A DNA stretch of 64,000 nucleotides from Sepioteuthis lessoniana (GCA_963585895.1 OY757947.1:35716883-35780882); one strand, 5' to 3'. Counted from the first letter of the stretch, positions 12,421 through 24,620 are shown. Translations and numbers: made by a program. The notes: generated by a model from the letters alone, not told the origin.

Positions 12421-14270
12421 ACTTACGTTCCTGACCGGTTCCACAACAGTGATTTTTTTTTAACGGGAACAACACGTCATGCGACAACTCACACTCATGT
12501 TCCTTGAACATTTTCGATCAAAACGACAAACACCTCACGATCAGGCAACATAGATGCGTAGATACCATCGCCATCGATCTTATCAATAATAATAAAAAAC
12601 AAATCTCAATACGAACCTAATACTGAACACTAACTAGACCAGTGGTATAGCTTCTCCAACTAAACAGATCTAAACAGGTCACTTCCCTAACAATTTGAAA
12701 ATACACGTTGATACGATTTATTATCAAAGAGGAGGGGCTTATCGTAGCCCACTAGCAACTGATGTTGGAAATCCTCGTTGATAAAACGGAAAGATCCGAA
12801 CTGGTCACTTCCCCCCTACCGTTTCAAAAAAGGTGAGTTATTAATTTCAATCAATTATCGAAAGGGAGGAGCTTATCATAGCTCACTAGCTACTGATGTT
12901 GGAAATCCTTGTTTAAAAAACGCAAAGCCATCTTTATTGAGAGTGAACGAAATTTTTCACTGCTACCGTAAATGAACCCTGGTATTAACATAGATAACAT
13001 AGCTTTGTTCGTCGGTGGAATTTTCAAGTATCAACTCAGACAAAATAATTCTACAATCAATCTCTATCGAAGTTTCTAACTGTTGCGCAGAGAGTGTTCT
13101 ATTTGCAATATTCTCTTCATGGTATAATGATTTGTTTCAATATTATACATATTTAAGGAGAAGCATCCTGTCCCCATAGTAGATACGTCTTAACCCAGCA
13201 AATACACAACCACTTTCTGCAATAAAACCACCAGTGAACACTACCAAGACAAATGCAAAAGCTATTCCAGCTAAACAGATCTAAATAGCTCATTTCCCAC
13301 AGCGATTTTAAAATGCGCGTTAATTGATACGATCAACTATCAAAAAGGACCTACCTCGAAGCATCGAATTATCTTTCTCCTTGTTAAAAGTTTGATATTG
13401 GGTCATTTCAAGACACCGAATCATTTAAGTTTCTCTCCGTTTCTCTGCTTTTGCGAGTCTCGTACTATTCCATCTCAAAGAATCAAAAGATCTCAGTTTT
13501 TCCACGCTTCACTAATATAGCGAATCTAACATTATCTCCGACCTCTTTTCACCTCCCTACCCGGGGTAGTATGGGACAAAGTCAGAGTCCTATGTGACGT
13601 AATGCCTAGTAGTTGTTTTGTCAGTCTTCTTCCTTCACAGGTCGAATTCTCCGTTGTTAAATAATATTCTGGATGGCCACGAAAATTAAATTGGTCCCAC
13701 CGCCAGTCTGCCAGCAATGCATGCCACTCACGTACTTAACATGGCATTTCTGCTGGGACACCTGCATCCTGTTTACTTTAGCAAACAGGTCTATTTCCTT
13801 TTATGTCACCCACGAAATTTACGCAACATGTCAAAAAGGGTTTGGGTTACTATCAGTACGGAACACGATGATTCCTGCACCCCGGCACGCCAAAGAATCT
13901 AGAAAAGCAGCAGCAGCACCGATTCCTGCATTTCAAGACGTAAACTTCCACAGAAAAATTAGCAACGTTTACACAGGAAATAAAAGAGACGCGCCTAGCA
14001 ACTCTTTCTATATAACCTAACCATATGAGCTACAACCTTGGCCCCCGAACAGACAAACAAAAATCATTCGTTCGTAAGATTCACCAATCTATTTTTGTAT
14101 CATATAACTTTCTCTTTACAAAAGATTGTGTGATCGACATATTTATCAGCCCTTCAAAAAATTATGCCTTGCAAAAATTTGGGTAAAATTATGACGTGTA
14201 AAAAGAAGATAAAATCATGACGTTTAAAAAAGTGTAATAATTTACATTTCTTTCGGCCGATCGTGAACAG
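12420..14270. repeat. Dispersed module Y and neighbours
   Basis: This region holds blocks shared with 30540-31060, 40485-40890, 41950-42270 and 57650-58500. Typical words are GATACGATCAATTATCAAAG, CTACTGATGTTGGAAATCC and CATCGCCATCGAT. Within the module a 100-150 base sub-unit repeats (12715-12790 and 12850-12930). 12900-13230 is module X-like. 13780-14020 matches the 47190-47480 block, and 14100-14240 matches 4040-4180 with the 26-base TGACGT monomers. The ORF 13673-14020 (+) lies across these repeats and is not called as a gene. Confidence 0.6.
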
Positions 14271-14295
14271 GGCACGAACCCTTTTTCGGAGTAAA

Positions 14296-14323
14296 TGTCT
14301 CTGTCTCTGTCTCTCTGTCTCTC

Positions 14324-14396
<73 letters not shown>
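14296..14396 (+). repeat. CTGT/CT and CA microsatellite
   Basis: The run is CTCTGT, then CTGT, then CT, then CA. It sits in the same relative place as the CT/CA runs at 6378, 32905 and 59822 in related units. Confidence 0.95.
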
Positions 14397-14398
<2 letters not shown>

Positions 14399-14839
14399 GT
14401 GATTATTCGTTATAGTCGAGTTGGATATAATTAATCATATTTCGATCTTGACTTAAAGTTTCGACACGGACAATTTTCTTTTTAAAGTATGGATGATCAA
14501 ACGCCTGACCATCCCTAGTTTTTATGCTAATGCATTCCCATAAATTGTATGTCTCTATTCAGACTTTCTTCTTTTTTTCTCTTTCGGGCCTCTGTAGAAA
14601 AAAATATCGTCCAATGGAAGACGACAGTAAGAAAGACTATGAAATATTAAATACTTTTATCTAATCAGTCAAAATTATGTATTCATTATATTCGTGTCAA
14701 ATTTAAACCGCTAATAAAAATGTTTAACCTGAATTTTATTCTTCATTATTAAGTACATCGTTCGACGATTAAGGGACAAAAAGGAATAAAATAAAAAAAA
14801 TACTGAGAAGAACAACATTGTACTTTTTTAAAACCATTT

Positions 14840-17040
14840 TTGAAATTTCAGTGGACGTATACGATTAAAATGGAATAATTAGCCATCTTCTGTGAGGGGT
14901 GGGGTATGGGGTCAGATATGTTCCGTTACTATTTTTTTGAGTTGTCACATGAAGAAAGCAAAGGTTATTTAAAAACCAAAACCAAAAAAATGACTTTTTT
15001 TCATTTTTAATTCAAACAACTTAATCCCAAAAGAAGATAATCTGAATTATATTCTAAAATAAAAAAATGTCTCGTTTCTTAATTTTAATAATTTGTATTA
15101 AAATATTTCCTACCAAGAACCTAATAAATACGAATGCAATACTGCTGGCTTTATACGCCAAAAGTTATATTTTCTTCGAGAGAGACGATTCTTCATTGAA
15201 CCTGAATTCACGTATATTACCCACTTGTAAGTAAATCCATTTTCTCAACAATAATGCATAATGTTAAATATGGAATATAATCAATTCTCAGTAATCCTTG
15301 TTCATTTAAGTTGCTTTTTTTTTGTCTTTTTTTGGTATGTTTTTGTACTGAACTTTCATTGTTTATTCGTATCGACTATGAAAACAACAAACTATATTAT
15401 TTAATGTCAACTTTATCGTCTGAAAAAAATTAAATGTATTGTTACAGATAATTGTCACCTATGGAAGTTTACGGTCATTTTATTTCAGTTTACCTAAAAA
15501 ATTATATAGAAATCTTACACTTACATTCAATCATCGAGACAATGTTTTATTTCAGTGATTTTCTTCATTTTTTCATGCAGTTTAAAATTACGTATAATTA
15601 CGTACCCTCCCTATGAGAAAGTTTTAGTAATAAACTGCTTTCTTTTTCGTGAAAAATACAATATGTTAAAAAAAAAAAAAACTACGTAAGTAAATACCGG
15701 CATTTTTCTCCCAACAATGCGAAAAACACATGGAAAAGAATCCATCAAAACTAAGACAAAACACTTTCATTTTCTGACCCTGCTAAACCTAAAGACATCT
15801 TGATCAACAATTTTTTTGATTGACTAATGAACTGCAAAAAATTGACGATTGAAAACTTCCATGAGAAAGAGGAGGAGCATTTTGTAACTAATATTACCAT
15901 TTTTAAAATTTCAGTAGACGTATACGATTAAAATAGAATAATTAGCCATCTTCTATGAGGGGGGGGTTATGGGGTCAGATATGTTTCTTTACTAATTTTT
16001 GAGTTGTCCCATGAAGAAAGCAAAGGTTAGGTTTAAAGCAAAACAAAAAAATTGACTATTTTTCATTTTCAATTCAAACAACTTAATCCCAAAAGAAGAT
16101 ATTCTAAATTATATTTTAAAATAAAAAAAAATGTCTCGTTTCTTAATTTTGATAATTGGTATTAAAATATTTTCCTACCAAGAATCCAATAAATACAAAA
16201 GCAGTACTGCTGACTTTATACGCCAAACCTGCAGAAAAGTTATATTTTCTTCGGGACATACGATTCTTTATTCAACCTGAATTCACGGAAGTAATTTGTA
16301 AGTAAGTACATTTTCTAAACAATAATGTTAAATATGGAATATAATCAATTCTCTATACTCATTGTCAATTTCAGTTGTTTTTTTTTGTTTGGTGATTTTT
16401 TTTGTACTGAACTTTCATTGTTTATTCTTATTGACTATGAAAACAACAAACAAACTATATTATTTATTGTCAACTTTATCGTCTGAAAAATAATCTAAAT
16501 GTATTCTTCCAGATAATTGTCACCTATAGAAGTTTACGTTCTATTTTAGTTTACCTAAAAATTATATTGAAATGTTACACTTACATTCAACCATCGAGAC
16601 AAGGTTTTCTTTCAGTGATTTTCTTCATTTTTTTCTACAGTTTTAATTACGTATAACTTTCCACAATCTCCAATACAAAACATCCTCAGATTCATAAAAA
16701 AAACTTGCAGTTTTGTCACTCAACACAAACACAATTTCGTACCCTCCCTATGAGAAAGTTTTAGGAATAAACTGATTTTTTTCCGTGAAAAATGCAATAT
16801 ATTAAATAAGAACTACGTAAGTAAATAACGGCATTTTTCTTCCAACGATGCGAAAAGCACATTGAAGAGAATCCATCAACTCTCCGAACACCAAGACAAA
16901 ACACTTGCATTTTCTGACCTCGCTAAACCTGAAGACCTCTTGATCAATAATTTCTTTGATTGACTAATGAAATGCAAAAAACTGACGATCGAAAACTGCC
17001 ATGAGAAAGAGGAGGGGCGTTTTGTTTCCTGTGATAATAA
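14840..17040. repeat. Tandem duplication, two copies of about 1.05-1.15 kb, upstream of ZNF A
   Basis: 14840-15890 and 15897-17040 are direct neighbours. Both begin with CCATTTTT(G/A)AAATTTCAGT and run through the same landmarks: TGGGGTCAGATATGTT, the pair of TTTATTGTCAACTTTATCG-like words, and the GAGAAAGAGGAGG end. Units B (33140-34210) and C (60030-61070) each have one copy of the same block. The extra copy is specific to unit A. No ORF is conserved between copies, so this is probably promoter-proximal or intronic sequence of the ZNF unit. Confidence 0.85.
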
Positions 17041-17593
17041 CTGTTCTACAACACATGTTAGTATCTTTTGTAGTCGCTATGAATTCGGGTATAGTCCAAT
17101 AAATTACTAAAAAATCTTACAATTGGTGGTACAAGCAGCAAATTTATTCTACCCGTGCCCCAGGACCTCTTGTCTGAGAAAAATACGTCACCCACGTTGA
17201 AAAACAAAATGGCCGCCATTATTGAAGATTAGTCAATCTTGGTCGTTTATTTTCGGACTCAGATGAAAATTGATCAATGCTCAATCTCATTTATCACTGT
17301 TTGTTGTAATTGTAGTCTTTCTTCTTTTAGTTTAATTCATATTATAGATACCATTTATTAAAGTATTTAGTTATCATTAAGAAAATGTGATGTTGATTTA
17401 AATTTAAAAAATATGGTATAACTGAATTGCAGACTTTTATTGGAGCATCGTCTAGGTGCTCCCCACTTCAATCACTTGATTGCGATAATCACAAAATCTA
17501 GTTAGCACAAATTAATATTAATATCATTTCAAATTTAATTCCAGATTAAGTTACACTTAGTAAACTGGTTTTTATCATTTTTAGAGTATTTAG

Positions 17594-17634
<41 letters not shown>

Positions 17635-17812
17635 AGTCTGTTTACGTTCATCTATCTCAATCTGTTCGTATCTATCCATATATCCTATCAATTCAGGCAC
17701 AGTTCACTAATAGTGTAATAGTACAACTAACTATACTTCTTGCTGAAATATATACGAGGGCTTATTAGATAATATTTGGGACACTCAACTATATTAAAAA
17801 CTACAGTTTAGG
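17041..17812. other. Upstream flank of ZNF A with TCTA microsatellite
   Basis: No gene was seen. The block resembles 38025-38300 and 61480-61740, including GGAGCATCGTC, CCCCACTTCAATCACTTGAT and a TCTA run (17594-17633 here, 38247-38274 and 61682-61697 elsewhere). An AAATGGCCGCCAT word near 17207 recurs at 61257 and, changed, near 34402. Confidence 0.6.
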
Positions 17813-18350
17813 TTAGTAAACTTCAGCTACAAGTAGTACACGATAAGCCAACACTGAACCCAAATGCTGAGTCTCACGCCAGAACTTGTTCAATATTGCT
17901 CTCAACATTCTTGTGTAATTGCCGTCTAGTTTTTTCTTCAGCCGTTTACTTAGCGTCCAAGTAGTGCATCCATATAGTAGTATCGATACAACCGCTGCCT
18001 GGAAGAAACTGCGTTCCATTTTATCGGTCAGGTCTGATTTCCATATGATCGAGAGCCTATCGATAGCGGTCCATCCTTTCGTTAGTCGTGTGTCGATGTC
18101 TTTTTCGGTTGATGAGACGCTACTTCCTAGGTAGGTGAATTTGTTTACTAGTTTCAGAGAGGCTCCGTCTAATGTGGTAATGTCGCCTGTTTGGTTGTAA
18201 CACATATATTCAGTTTTGTGTGCATTGACATGGAGGCTGATGCCTGCGGCGGTTCGTTCCAAACTATGCAGTGTCTCCTTGTAGTACTCCTGCAACAATG
18301 TCGAAGTATTCTGTGTCTCCATCTGGTGAACGTACTTTCACTTTGGATTT
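17813..18350 (-). mobile_element. RTE-like LINE fragment with internal deletion in RT
   Basis: The - strand ORF 18322-17813 reads the end of a LINE reverse transcriptase: HKTEYMCYNQTGD, FTYLGSSVSSTEKDI, FFQAAVVSILLYGCTTW and KKLDGNYTRMLRAIL. The same protein occurs at 31920-32615 and 34613-37640. Compared with 35184-35570, the phrase GVLQGDTL is joined directly to LHSLE. About 58 codons, including the catalytic YADD motif, have therefore been removed between two similar GACAC/GAAAC words. The 3' end of the element, after the NKFWRETQ part, is replaced by unrelated sequence. This is a dead fragment lying between the upstream block and the ZNF exon of unit A. Confidence 0.85.
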
Positions 18351-18499
18351 TGAGTAATTAAATGCAAATTTATTACACAAAACAAAACGATGAAGTATTT
18401 TTCAAAAATTTCCTTCCATTTTTTTTAAAACAAATGATTTTCTGTAAACTGAATTTCTTTATTACTCTTCCTTTTTTTTAATTGATAGTTTTCTCTTGT

Positions 18500-18513
18500 T
18501 TATTGATTTCAGA
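18500..18513 (+). promoter_or_regulatory. Conserved 3' splice site before ZNF A exon
   Basis: The sequence TTATTGATTTCAG|A follows a T-rich tract. Equivalent sites are TTATCGATTACAG|A (ends 38838) and TTATCGATTGCAG|A (ends 62276). All three lie about 235-240 bases before the ZNF start codon and share the following exon sequence, which supports a real acceptor. Confidence 0.6.
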
Positions 18514-18747
18514 TTTGTAACCTGATAAGTTTCTGGAATTAGAATACAGTATTTTCTGGATGAGCGGGGTTTTCAAAGAAATGACATTTGAAAGGAATAT
18601 GTGAATAACCACAGGGGAAAATGATATTCTTTTGAAGGAAGTATTGTTTTTTCATAGTTTGGTGGCGTTTTTGCATATAACAACTGGATAGAATTATTTT
18701 GGAAAATCGCTTGGTCTTCTTTTCCTGGTCACAAATTCTAATGAAAT

Positions 18748-19941
18748 ATGCAAAGACGCATCGAAGAAAAGCCATTCTCTTGCAAAATATGTGCCTCATC
18801 GTTTTCAACTAAGTCGGCGTCTGAAATGCATATACAAACACACTTTGGAGAAAAGTCAAATAGCTGTGAAGAGAGTGGTTCGAGCTTTTCAACCAATTCG
18901 GGAGATCAAGTGCATATACAAGGACACAGAGGAGAGAAACAACATCTTTGTGAAATTTATCCCTCTTCCTTTGCACGACCATCAGAACAAGAGAGGCATA
19001 TAAGAACGCGCACAGATGAGAAGCCATATTCCTGTGACATGTGTGACTCTTTCTTTTCCCGAAAATCATATTTAGATTATCATAGGCAAACACACACAGG
19101 ACAGAAGCCATATCCCTGTGACATGTGTGACTCTTCCTTTTCCCGAAAATCCCATTTGGATATTCATAGGCGAACCCACACAGGAGAGAAGCCATATTCC
19201 TGTGACATATGTGACTCTTCCTTCTCCCAAAAATCACATTTGGATTATCATAGGCGAACACACACGGGAGAGAAGCCATATTCCTGTGACATGTGTGACT
19301 CTACCTTTTCCAAAAAATCAACTTTGGATATTCATAGACGAACACACACAGGGGCGAAGCCATATGCCTGCGACATATGTGATTCTTCCTTTTCCCGAAA
19401 ATCACATTTGGATATTCATAGACGAACACACACGGGAGAGAAGCCCTATTCCTGTGAAATTTGTGACTCTTCCTTTTCCCGAAAATCATATTTGGATATA
19501 CATAGCCGAAGACACACGGGAGAGAAGCCATATTCCTGTGACTTGTGTGATTCTACCTTTTCCCGAAAATCATATTTGGATATTCATAGGCGAACACACA
19601 CAGGACAGAAGCCCTATTCCTGTGATATATGTGGCTCTTCCTTTTCCCAAAAATCGACTTTGGATATTCATAGGCGAACACACACGGGAGAGAAGCCATA
19701 TTCCTGTGACTTGTGTAACTCTTCCTTTTCCCGAAAATCACATTTGGATATTCATTGGCGAACACACACGGGAGAGAAGCCATATTCCTGTGACATGTGT
19801 GAATCTTCCTTTTCCCAAAAATCAAATTTGGATATTCATAGGCGGACACACACGGGAGAGAAGCCATATTCTTGCGACATATGTGACTATTCTTTTTCAA
19901 TGAAATCAAGTTTGAACAGACATATGAAAACGCACAGATGA
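18748..19941 (+). CDS. C2H2 zinc-finger protein, 14 fingers (ZNF A)
   Basis: 397 residues, probably a nuclear DNA-binding protein. Fourteen 28-residue repeats fill the whole chain. Fingers 1 and 4-14 keep both Cys and both His. Finger 2 has CEES (second Cys lost), and finger 3 has CEIY with HIRTR (one Cys and one His lost). Linkers are TGEKPY or TGQKPY. Helix residues at -1, 3 and 6 are of few kinds (R/Q/K, H/Y/T/N, I/Y), except in the last finger (M,S,R). There is no other domain. The start is the ATG at 18748, because a TGA lies in frame just upstream. A longer protein with an upstream exon is possible only if splicing enters in this frame after that stop. The stop TGA follows MKTHR. The 3' flank is soon interrupted by a LINE (20104). 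Confidence 0.9.
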   Translation: MQRRIEEKPFSCKICASSFSTKSASEMHIQTHFGEKSNSCEESGSSFSTNSGDQVHIQGHRGEKQHLCEIYPSSFARPSEQERHIRTRTDEKPYSCDMCDSFFSRKSYLDYHRQTHTGQKPYPCDMCDSSFSRKSHLDIHRRTHTGEKPYSCDICDSSFSQKSHLDYHRRTHTGEKPYSCDMCDSTFSKKSTLDIHRRTHTGAKPYACDICDSSFSRKSHLDIHRRTHTGEKPYSCEICDSSFSRKSYLDIHSRRHTGEKPYSCDLCDSTFSRKSYLDIHRRTHTGQKPYSCDICGSSFSQKSTLDIHRRTHTGEKPYSCDLCNSSFSRKSHLDIHWRTHTGEKPYSCDMCESSFSQKSNLDIHRRTHTGEKPYSCDICDYSFSMKSSLNRHMKTHR

Positions 19942-20103
19942 AAGAAGCCATATTATTTTGAAGTTTGTTGTTTTGTATTTTCAAGTTAATTACATTTGCC
20001 AGTGCACACCAAAAATCACACTGAATAAAATAAATCTTCTGCTATACGTGATTATTCGTTTTTGATCTTGTCATGTTTCCAGGTACAATGTATGTAGAGA
20101 ATA
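19942..20103 (+). other. 3' flank of ZNF A and left target-site duplicate
   Basis: The sequence parallels 63121-63275 after ZNF C, including AAAAATCACACTGAATAAA (an AATAAA poly(A) signal is contained at 20023-20031). GAGAATA at 20097-20103 is repeated at 26443-26449 on the far side of the LINE. Confidence 0.6.
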
Positions 20104-20472
20104 CTGCTTGGATCCTTTGTAGAAAATTCAGCACCAAATTCTGTCTACATATTCAACCAAAGATGTCAAAACGAATATAAAGTTAGGTAGAATTTTCTAT
20201 TAGCAGGATTTCATTTGTTTGCACAAGATTAACCAGTTTTAAGTTGTCATAATTTTTGGTACAACTCTGTCACTCTCAAAGACAGAATGTCATCTATTTT
20301 AACGTTCTCGAACAGATCGGTTGAGTTATTTACAAAATCGCTTTCTGATAACAGTGAAAGTTCTGCATTCTGTAAGAATGTGTTTAACCGTGCAATTTGT
20401 CTGGCAGGTTAAACACTGTGGTTGTGGTTCCTGTTTCAAAATGAAAGAGTGCATAAGCCTTGTATGAACAAT

Positions 20473-23400
20473 TCACAATCGGGATATAACAATTTGTTCT
20501 CTTCTTGATTTTCTCGATGCTGGTCTCCACTCTCCTAAGGTGGGCTGAATTTGGAAGAGTTTATTGCGGATGTTATTGCTCCATTGTTGTTGCCATTTTG
20601 TGTGAAGGAATTTATTAATTGTTGGTTTCAGGTCAGTATATGGGATCCAGGATTTATCGGGTATCTGATCTAAGGCCGATTTGGCTGCCGAGTCTGCTCT
20701 TTCATTCCCTCTCACTCCAATGTGGCTTGGGGTCCAGCATATAATTATTTCTTTTCTATTTGACATTGAGTCTAATCTACTCAACAGTTTGATAAGAGGG
20801 TTCTGAAATTTTTTATTTCTCAATGATAGCAAGACAGAGAGTGAGTCTGAAAATATTATGAATTTCTTATGCTTACTCATTGAAATGATGTTGAGAGCTA
20901 GGTCTATTGCATGGGCTTCTGCTGTGAAGATAGAGCTTTCCCTTGGAAGAGCTTTCTTAAGAACTGTTTTGTTTAAAACAGCCGCACACGCTGCCTTACC
21001 ATTGTCCTTGGATCCATCCGTAAGGACATAGAGGTGATCAGGGTGGTGTTGGAGAATATTGTAAAATTTCTCTAGATAAGTGCTGGGGTAGGTCATAGTT
21101 TTGGAATATTCATTCAGTTCGAGACACTCTTTGGGAGTTTAAATGATCCAGGGTGGTGTTTGTGGAAAAATAGTTTCATGTATATTATTTAGTGGTATTT
21201 TTGATTCTTGTACGGTCGACATCATCCGAAGGCCAAAAGGTTTTATTGTTTTTTTTTCTTTCAAAGTGTTGCTTGTATTTCGGGTTGAAGGTGCAGTCAT
21301 AAGCTGGGTTGGATGGGCAAGATTTCAGCTTTGTAGAGTATTGGAGAGCCAGTTTTTCACGTCTTAGTGTATGAGGTGGTTCATCTGCTTCTGTGGAAAG
21401 GCTTTCAATAGGAGAAGTGCTATATGTTCCAAGGGCTAGTCTAAGTCCTTGGTGGTGTATAGTGTTTAGTTCTTTCAAGTACGTCTTTCTGGCTGCCCCA
21501 TATATAATCGAGTCTTGATCTGATTAATGAGCGATATAATCATAATAATGTTTCTTTGCTTCCTCCCCAGTTAGTGTGTGCTATAGTTCTAAGTAATTGT
21601 ATAGTTTTGTTGCATTTTGTTCTCAAGTATTTGATATGTGGAATGAAGGAGAGTTTGCGGTCAAAAATGATTCCTAGATTTTTATAGTGTTCAACAATTG
21701 GTATTTCGGTGTGCTCAATTTTCAGTAGTGGATCTAGGTGGAACTTACGTTAGTTGCAGAAGTGAATGCATTTCGTCTTTTCTTTTGAAAATTTTAATCC
21801 ATTCTCCGTGGTCCATTTGTGGAGATTATCAAGGCATATTTGAAGTTGTCTTTCTGTATGATTCATGTTTCTTGCTCTGTAGCAGATCAGGAAGTCATCC
21901 ACATACAACGCACAGTTTGTTCCACTATTTATGTTTTTCACAATATTATTAATTTTTATATTGAACAGCGTGACAGACAACACACTGCCTTGAGGTACAC
22001 CCATTTCTTGTTGTTTTTCTTCAGAGAAAACCTCTTCCATTCTTACTCTAAATCGTCTATCTTGAAGGAAGTTTTGGATAAATATTGGCATTCTGCCTCC
22101 TAATCCGAGGTTTTTCAGATCTTTTACAATGCCGTACTTCCAGGTTGTGTCGTATGCTTTTTCAAGATCGAAGAAAACTGCCACTAGATGTTCTTTTTTA
22201 ATAGAAACCTCTCTGATGAATGTTTCTTATCGAATCAGATGATCCATAGGGTTTCTTTGGCTTCTGATACCAGATTGGTATTCTGTTATTAATTTATTGG
22301 TTTCTAAGTACCAGATCAATCTGGCATTTACCATTCTTTCTAGTGTTTTGCACACACAACTGCTAAGAGTAATGGGTCTGTAATTTTTGGCGTTTGTACT
22401 GTCTTTGAAAGGTTTAGGTATTGGTATAATGTTGTATAGTCATTTACACGTTCATTCAGCATCACAACGACACAATACCAAAGACAGATGCATGAAGGAT
22501 AACGCAGGAAGACTTCTTTAGAAATATATTTACCTCTCACTTTATTGCAAGGTTTTAAAAGGGTTACTCAAGGTTGCATGTGAGAGGTTGCTGGAGACCG
22601 AACATAAACTTCATATTTTGACCCCACTGTTATGACCGTCACGTTGTGTCTTTATTGTTCTCCTGATGTTGGGGTCTACTCCATCGGGGCTTTCCGAGGG
22701 CCCCCTCGGTCGGGTGTGGCCTTCCCTACCACATCTCATCTCTAACCCTTTGGGAGTCTGCTGGCAACTGCATCGGGGGTTTCCGAGGTCCCCCTCGGTC
22801 GGGTGTGGCCTTCCCTACCACATCTGGTCTCTACTGTCTGGAATTCGACTGGCAACTGCTCTGGGACCCAAACTCAACTGAGTTAAATAATAACTCAACG
22901 CCCACATGATTGCCTACTGGATCTTTGAAATCGAATATTTAATCGTCATCAAACGGAAATAACTGTCATGCAGTTCAGAGGTGCATGACTGTAATGGCAG
23001 AATGGGACTTTCACCTTTTCCCATATCATAAGCCTTAATCCGCCCACGCGATCTCTTTCGATTACTGGCCATTGGAATGTATCACTTCCTTCCGGTGTAT
23101 TACCTTGGAATAGTATTTTTGGGCCGGGTCGAAGGTCAAAATATAACATTAACTGTGGTTTCTTTCTATATTTTAGGTATGTCGCCGCTGTTCCATAAAT
23201 CATTGAAGATTAGTAGAAGGAAATTTTTAGATGGTTTGGGTAATTCTTTCAGGAACTGATAATGTATTTTGTCGGGTCCGACTGCTGTATTGTGTGCGTT
23301 GTTGAGGGATTCTTTTAGTTCTGCTATAGAGAAAGGTTGGTTATAAGTTTCAGTGTTTTTGCTTTGAAATTTGATTTTAACTTTTTCTGCTTTTGTTTTG

Positions 23401-24620
23401 ATAATTTGAAAACTTTTGCTTTGGTATTTGGCGGATGAATTTTGTGAGAAAGTTTCGGCGAGATGATTTGCTATATCTTTCTTGTCTGTGATTTTCAGAT
23501 TATTGTGAGTGCGGTGTTTTGTAGGAGTATTGTTATTTTGGCCAGTTATTTTCCGAATCATCTGCCATAATTTTTTTGGCTTTGTGTTACTATTTATTTT
23601 GGCAACGTAATTCCTCCATGTACTTCTTTTGGAGTCTTTGATGATTTTTCAGGCTTTGGCTCGGCTGTTTTTGTAAATGTTTAAATTTTCCCGACTTGAG
23701 TTTATTTTAAATTTTTTAAAAGTTGCTTTCCGTAATCTGACAGCTTTTTTACATTCTTCGTTGAACCATTGCCTATGGTAACTTGTAGAGGTAGAGATTT
23801 TTGGTATATGTTCTTCAGCTATGTTTAACAGTGTGTTCCTAAAATATAAAATATTTTATTCATTGTTTTTATTGGTTTCTGGGGTTAGTTGGGTAAGGCA
23901 TGAAGTTTTAAAACCATCCCAGTTAGCCTTTCCTAGGTTCCCGCTTGGAGTTCTTTTACTCAATTCATCAGTGGTGTTTTCTAATAGAATCGGGAAGTGG
24001 TCACTTCCACAGGTGTCGTCATGTACTTTCCAATTGTAATCGAGAAACAAGGAATGGTCACATATTGATAGGTCTATTGCAGAATATGTGCCTGTTGCTG
24101 GGTGCAGATATGTGTTATATTTATTGTTGTACATGCACAACTGATGTTGATTTAATAAAGATTCTATTACTTTGCCCTTTTTGTCGGTTTTCTTACTTCC
24201 CTAGATTTCATTATGGCTATTAAATCCCCCATTACAAGAAAGGGTCTCGGTAGTTGTTCTATTAACTTGTTCAGCTCCAATTCCTTGGGTTCTTCATTTG
24301 GGGGGATATATACTTAACACACTGTTATTGTTTTGTGCAGGGTTGCTGATATAGCGACTGCTTGCATGCTTGTATTTAGAGTAATTTCGCTGTGAGGGAT
24401 GTTGTTGTTAATAATTATAGATGATCCGCCACAAGGTCTATCAGTGTGCTGTTTAATATAGTTGTACGAATAATAGTTTTCCATGTTGATGGAGGTGTTG
24501 TTTTTGAGGTGAGTTTCTTGGAGGCATATGATTGCTGGGCAGTATTCTGTGATAAGTAGTAACAATTCACAGTAGTTGAGCCTTGCTCCTGTAATGTTTC
24601 ATTGGATTATTTTCATGATT
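20473..24620 (-). pseudogene. LINE ORF2 relic: endonuclease, RT, RNase H
   Basis: The start is near 24620 (MKIIQ), overlapping the ORF1 end by about 50 bases. The next Trp codon is a TGA stop. Endonuclease: CLQETHLKN (catalytic Glu) at 24565-24314 and GSDHFPILLE (SDH motif) at 24140-23856. RT: N-terminal part 23561-23166; YRPITLSSCVCKTLERMV region near 22340; FFDLEKAYDTTW and YVDD at 22184-21750, with YVDD at 21905-21894. A Cys/His motif is readable below 20460. RNase H at 21096-20473 keeps LTDGSK, TAEAHA, IFSDSLS and GNERADSAAK, so all four acidic residues remain. Several frameshifts and the nested insertion break the frame. The normal role is nicking target DNA and copying the element's RNA. 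Confidence 0.88.
22430..23141. mobile_element. 712-base insertion inside LINE RT, TATAA target duplication
   Basis: The LINE reading is continuous on either side, and TATAA occurs at 22425-22429 and 23142-23146. The insert starts TGTTGTATAG and ends GTCAAAA. It is much more GC-rich than its surroundings and holds a tandem duplication of about 125-130 bases at about 22680-22850, marked twice by CCCCCTCGGTCGGGTGTGGC. There is no protein domain. The five-base target duplication and TG start suggest an LTR-type element, but the 3' end lacks the expected CA, so the class is open. Confidence 0.6.

Noticed and set aside
18809-19984. Long frames antisense and out of frame to ZNF A (also at 49707-50669 and 62738-63187)
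   Set aside because: They are shadows of the 84-base zinc-finger repeat, which keeps all frames open.
22666-22881. 71-codon ORF with a repeated Leu/Gly/Pro pattern
   Set aside because: It is caused by the internal duplication of the 712-base insertion; no protein family is recognised.
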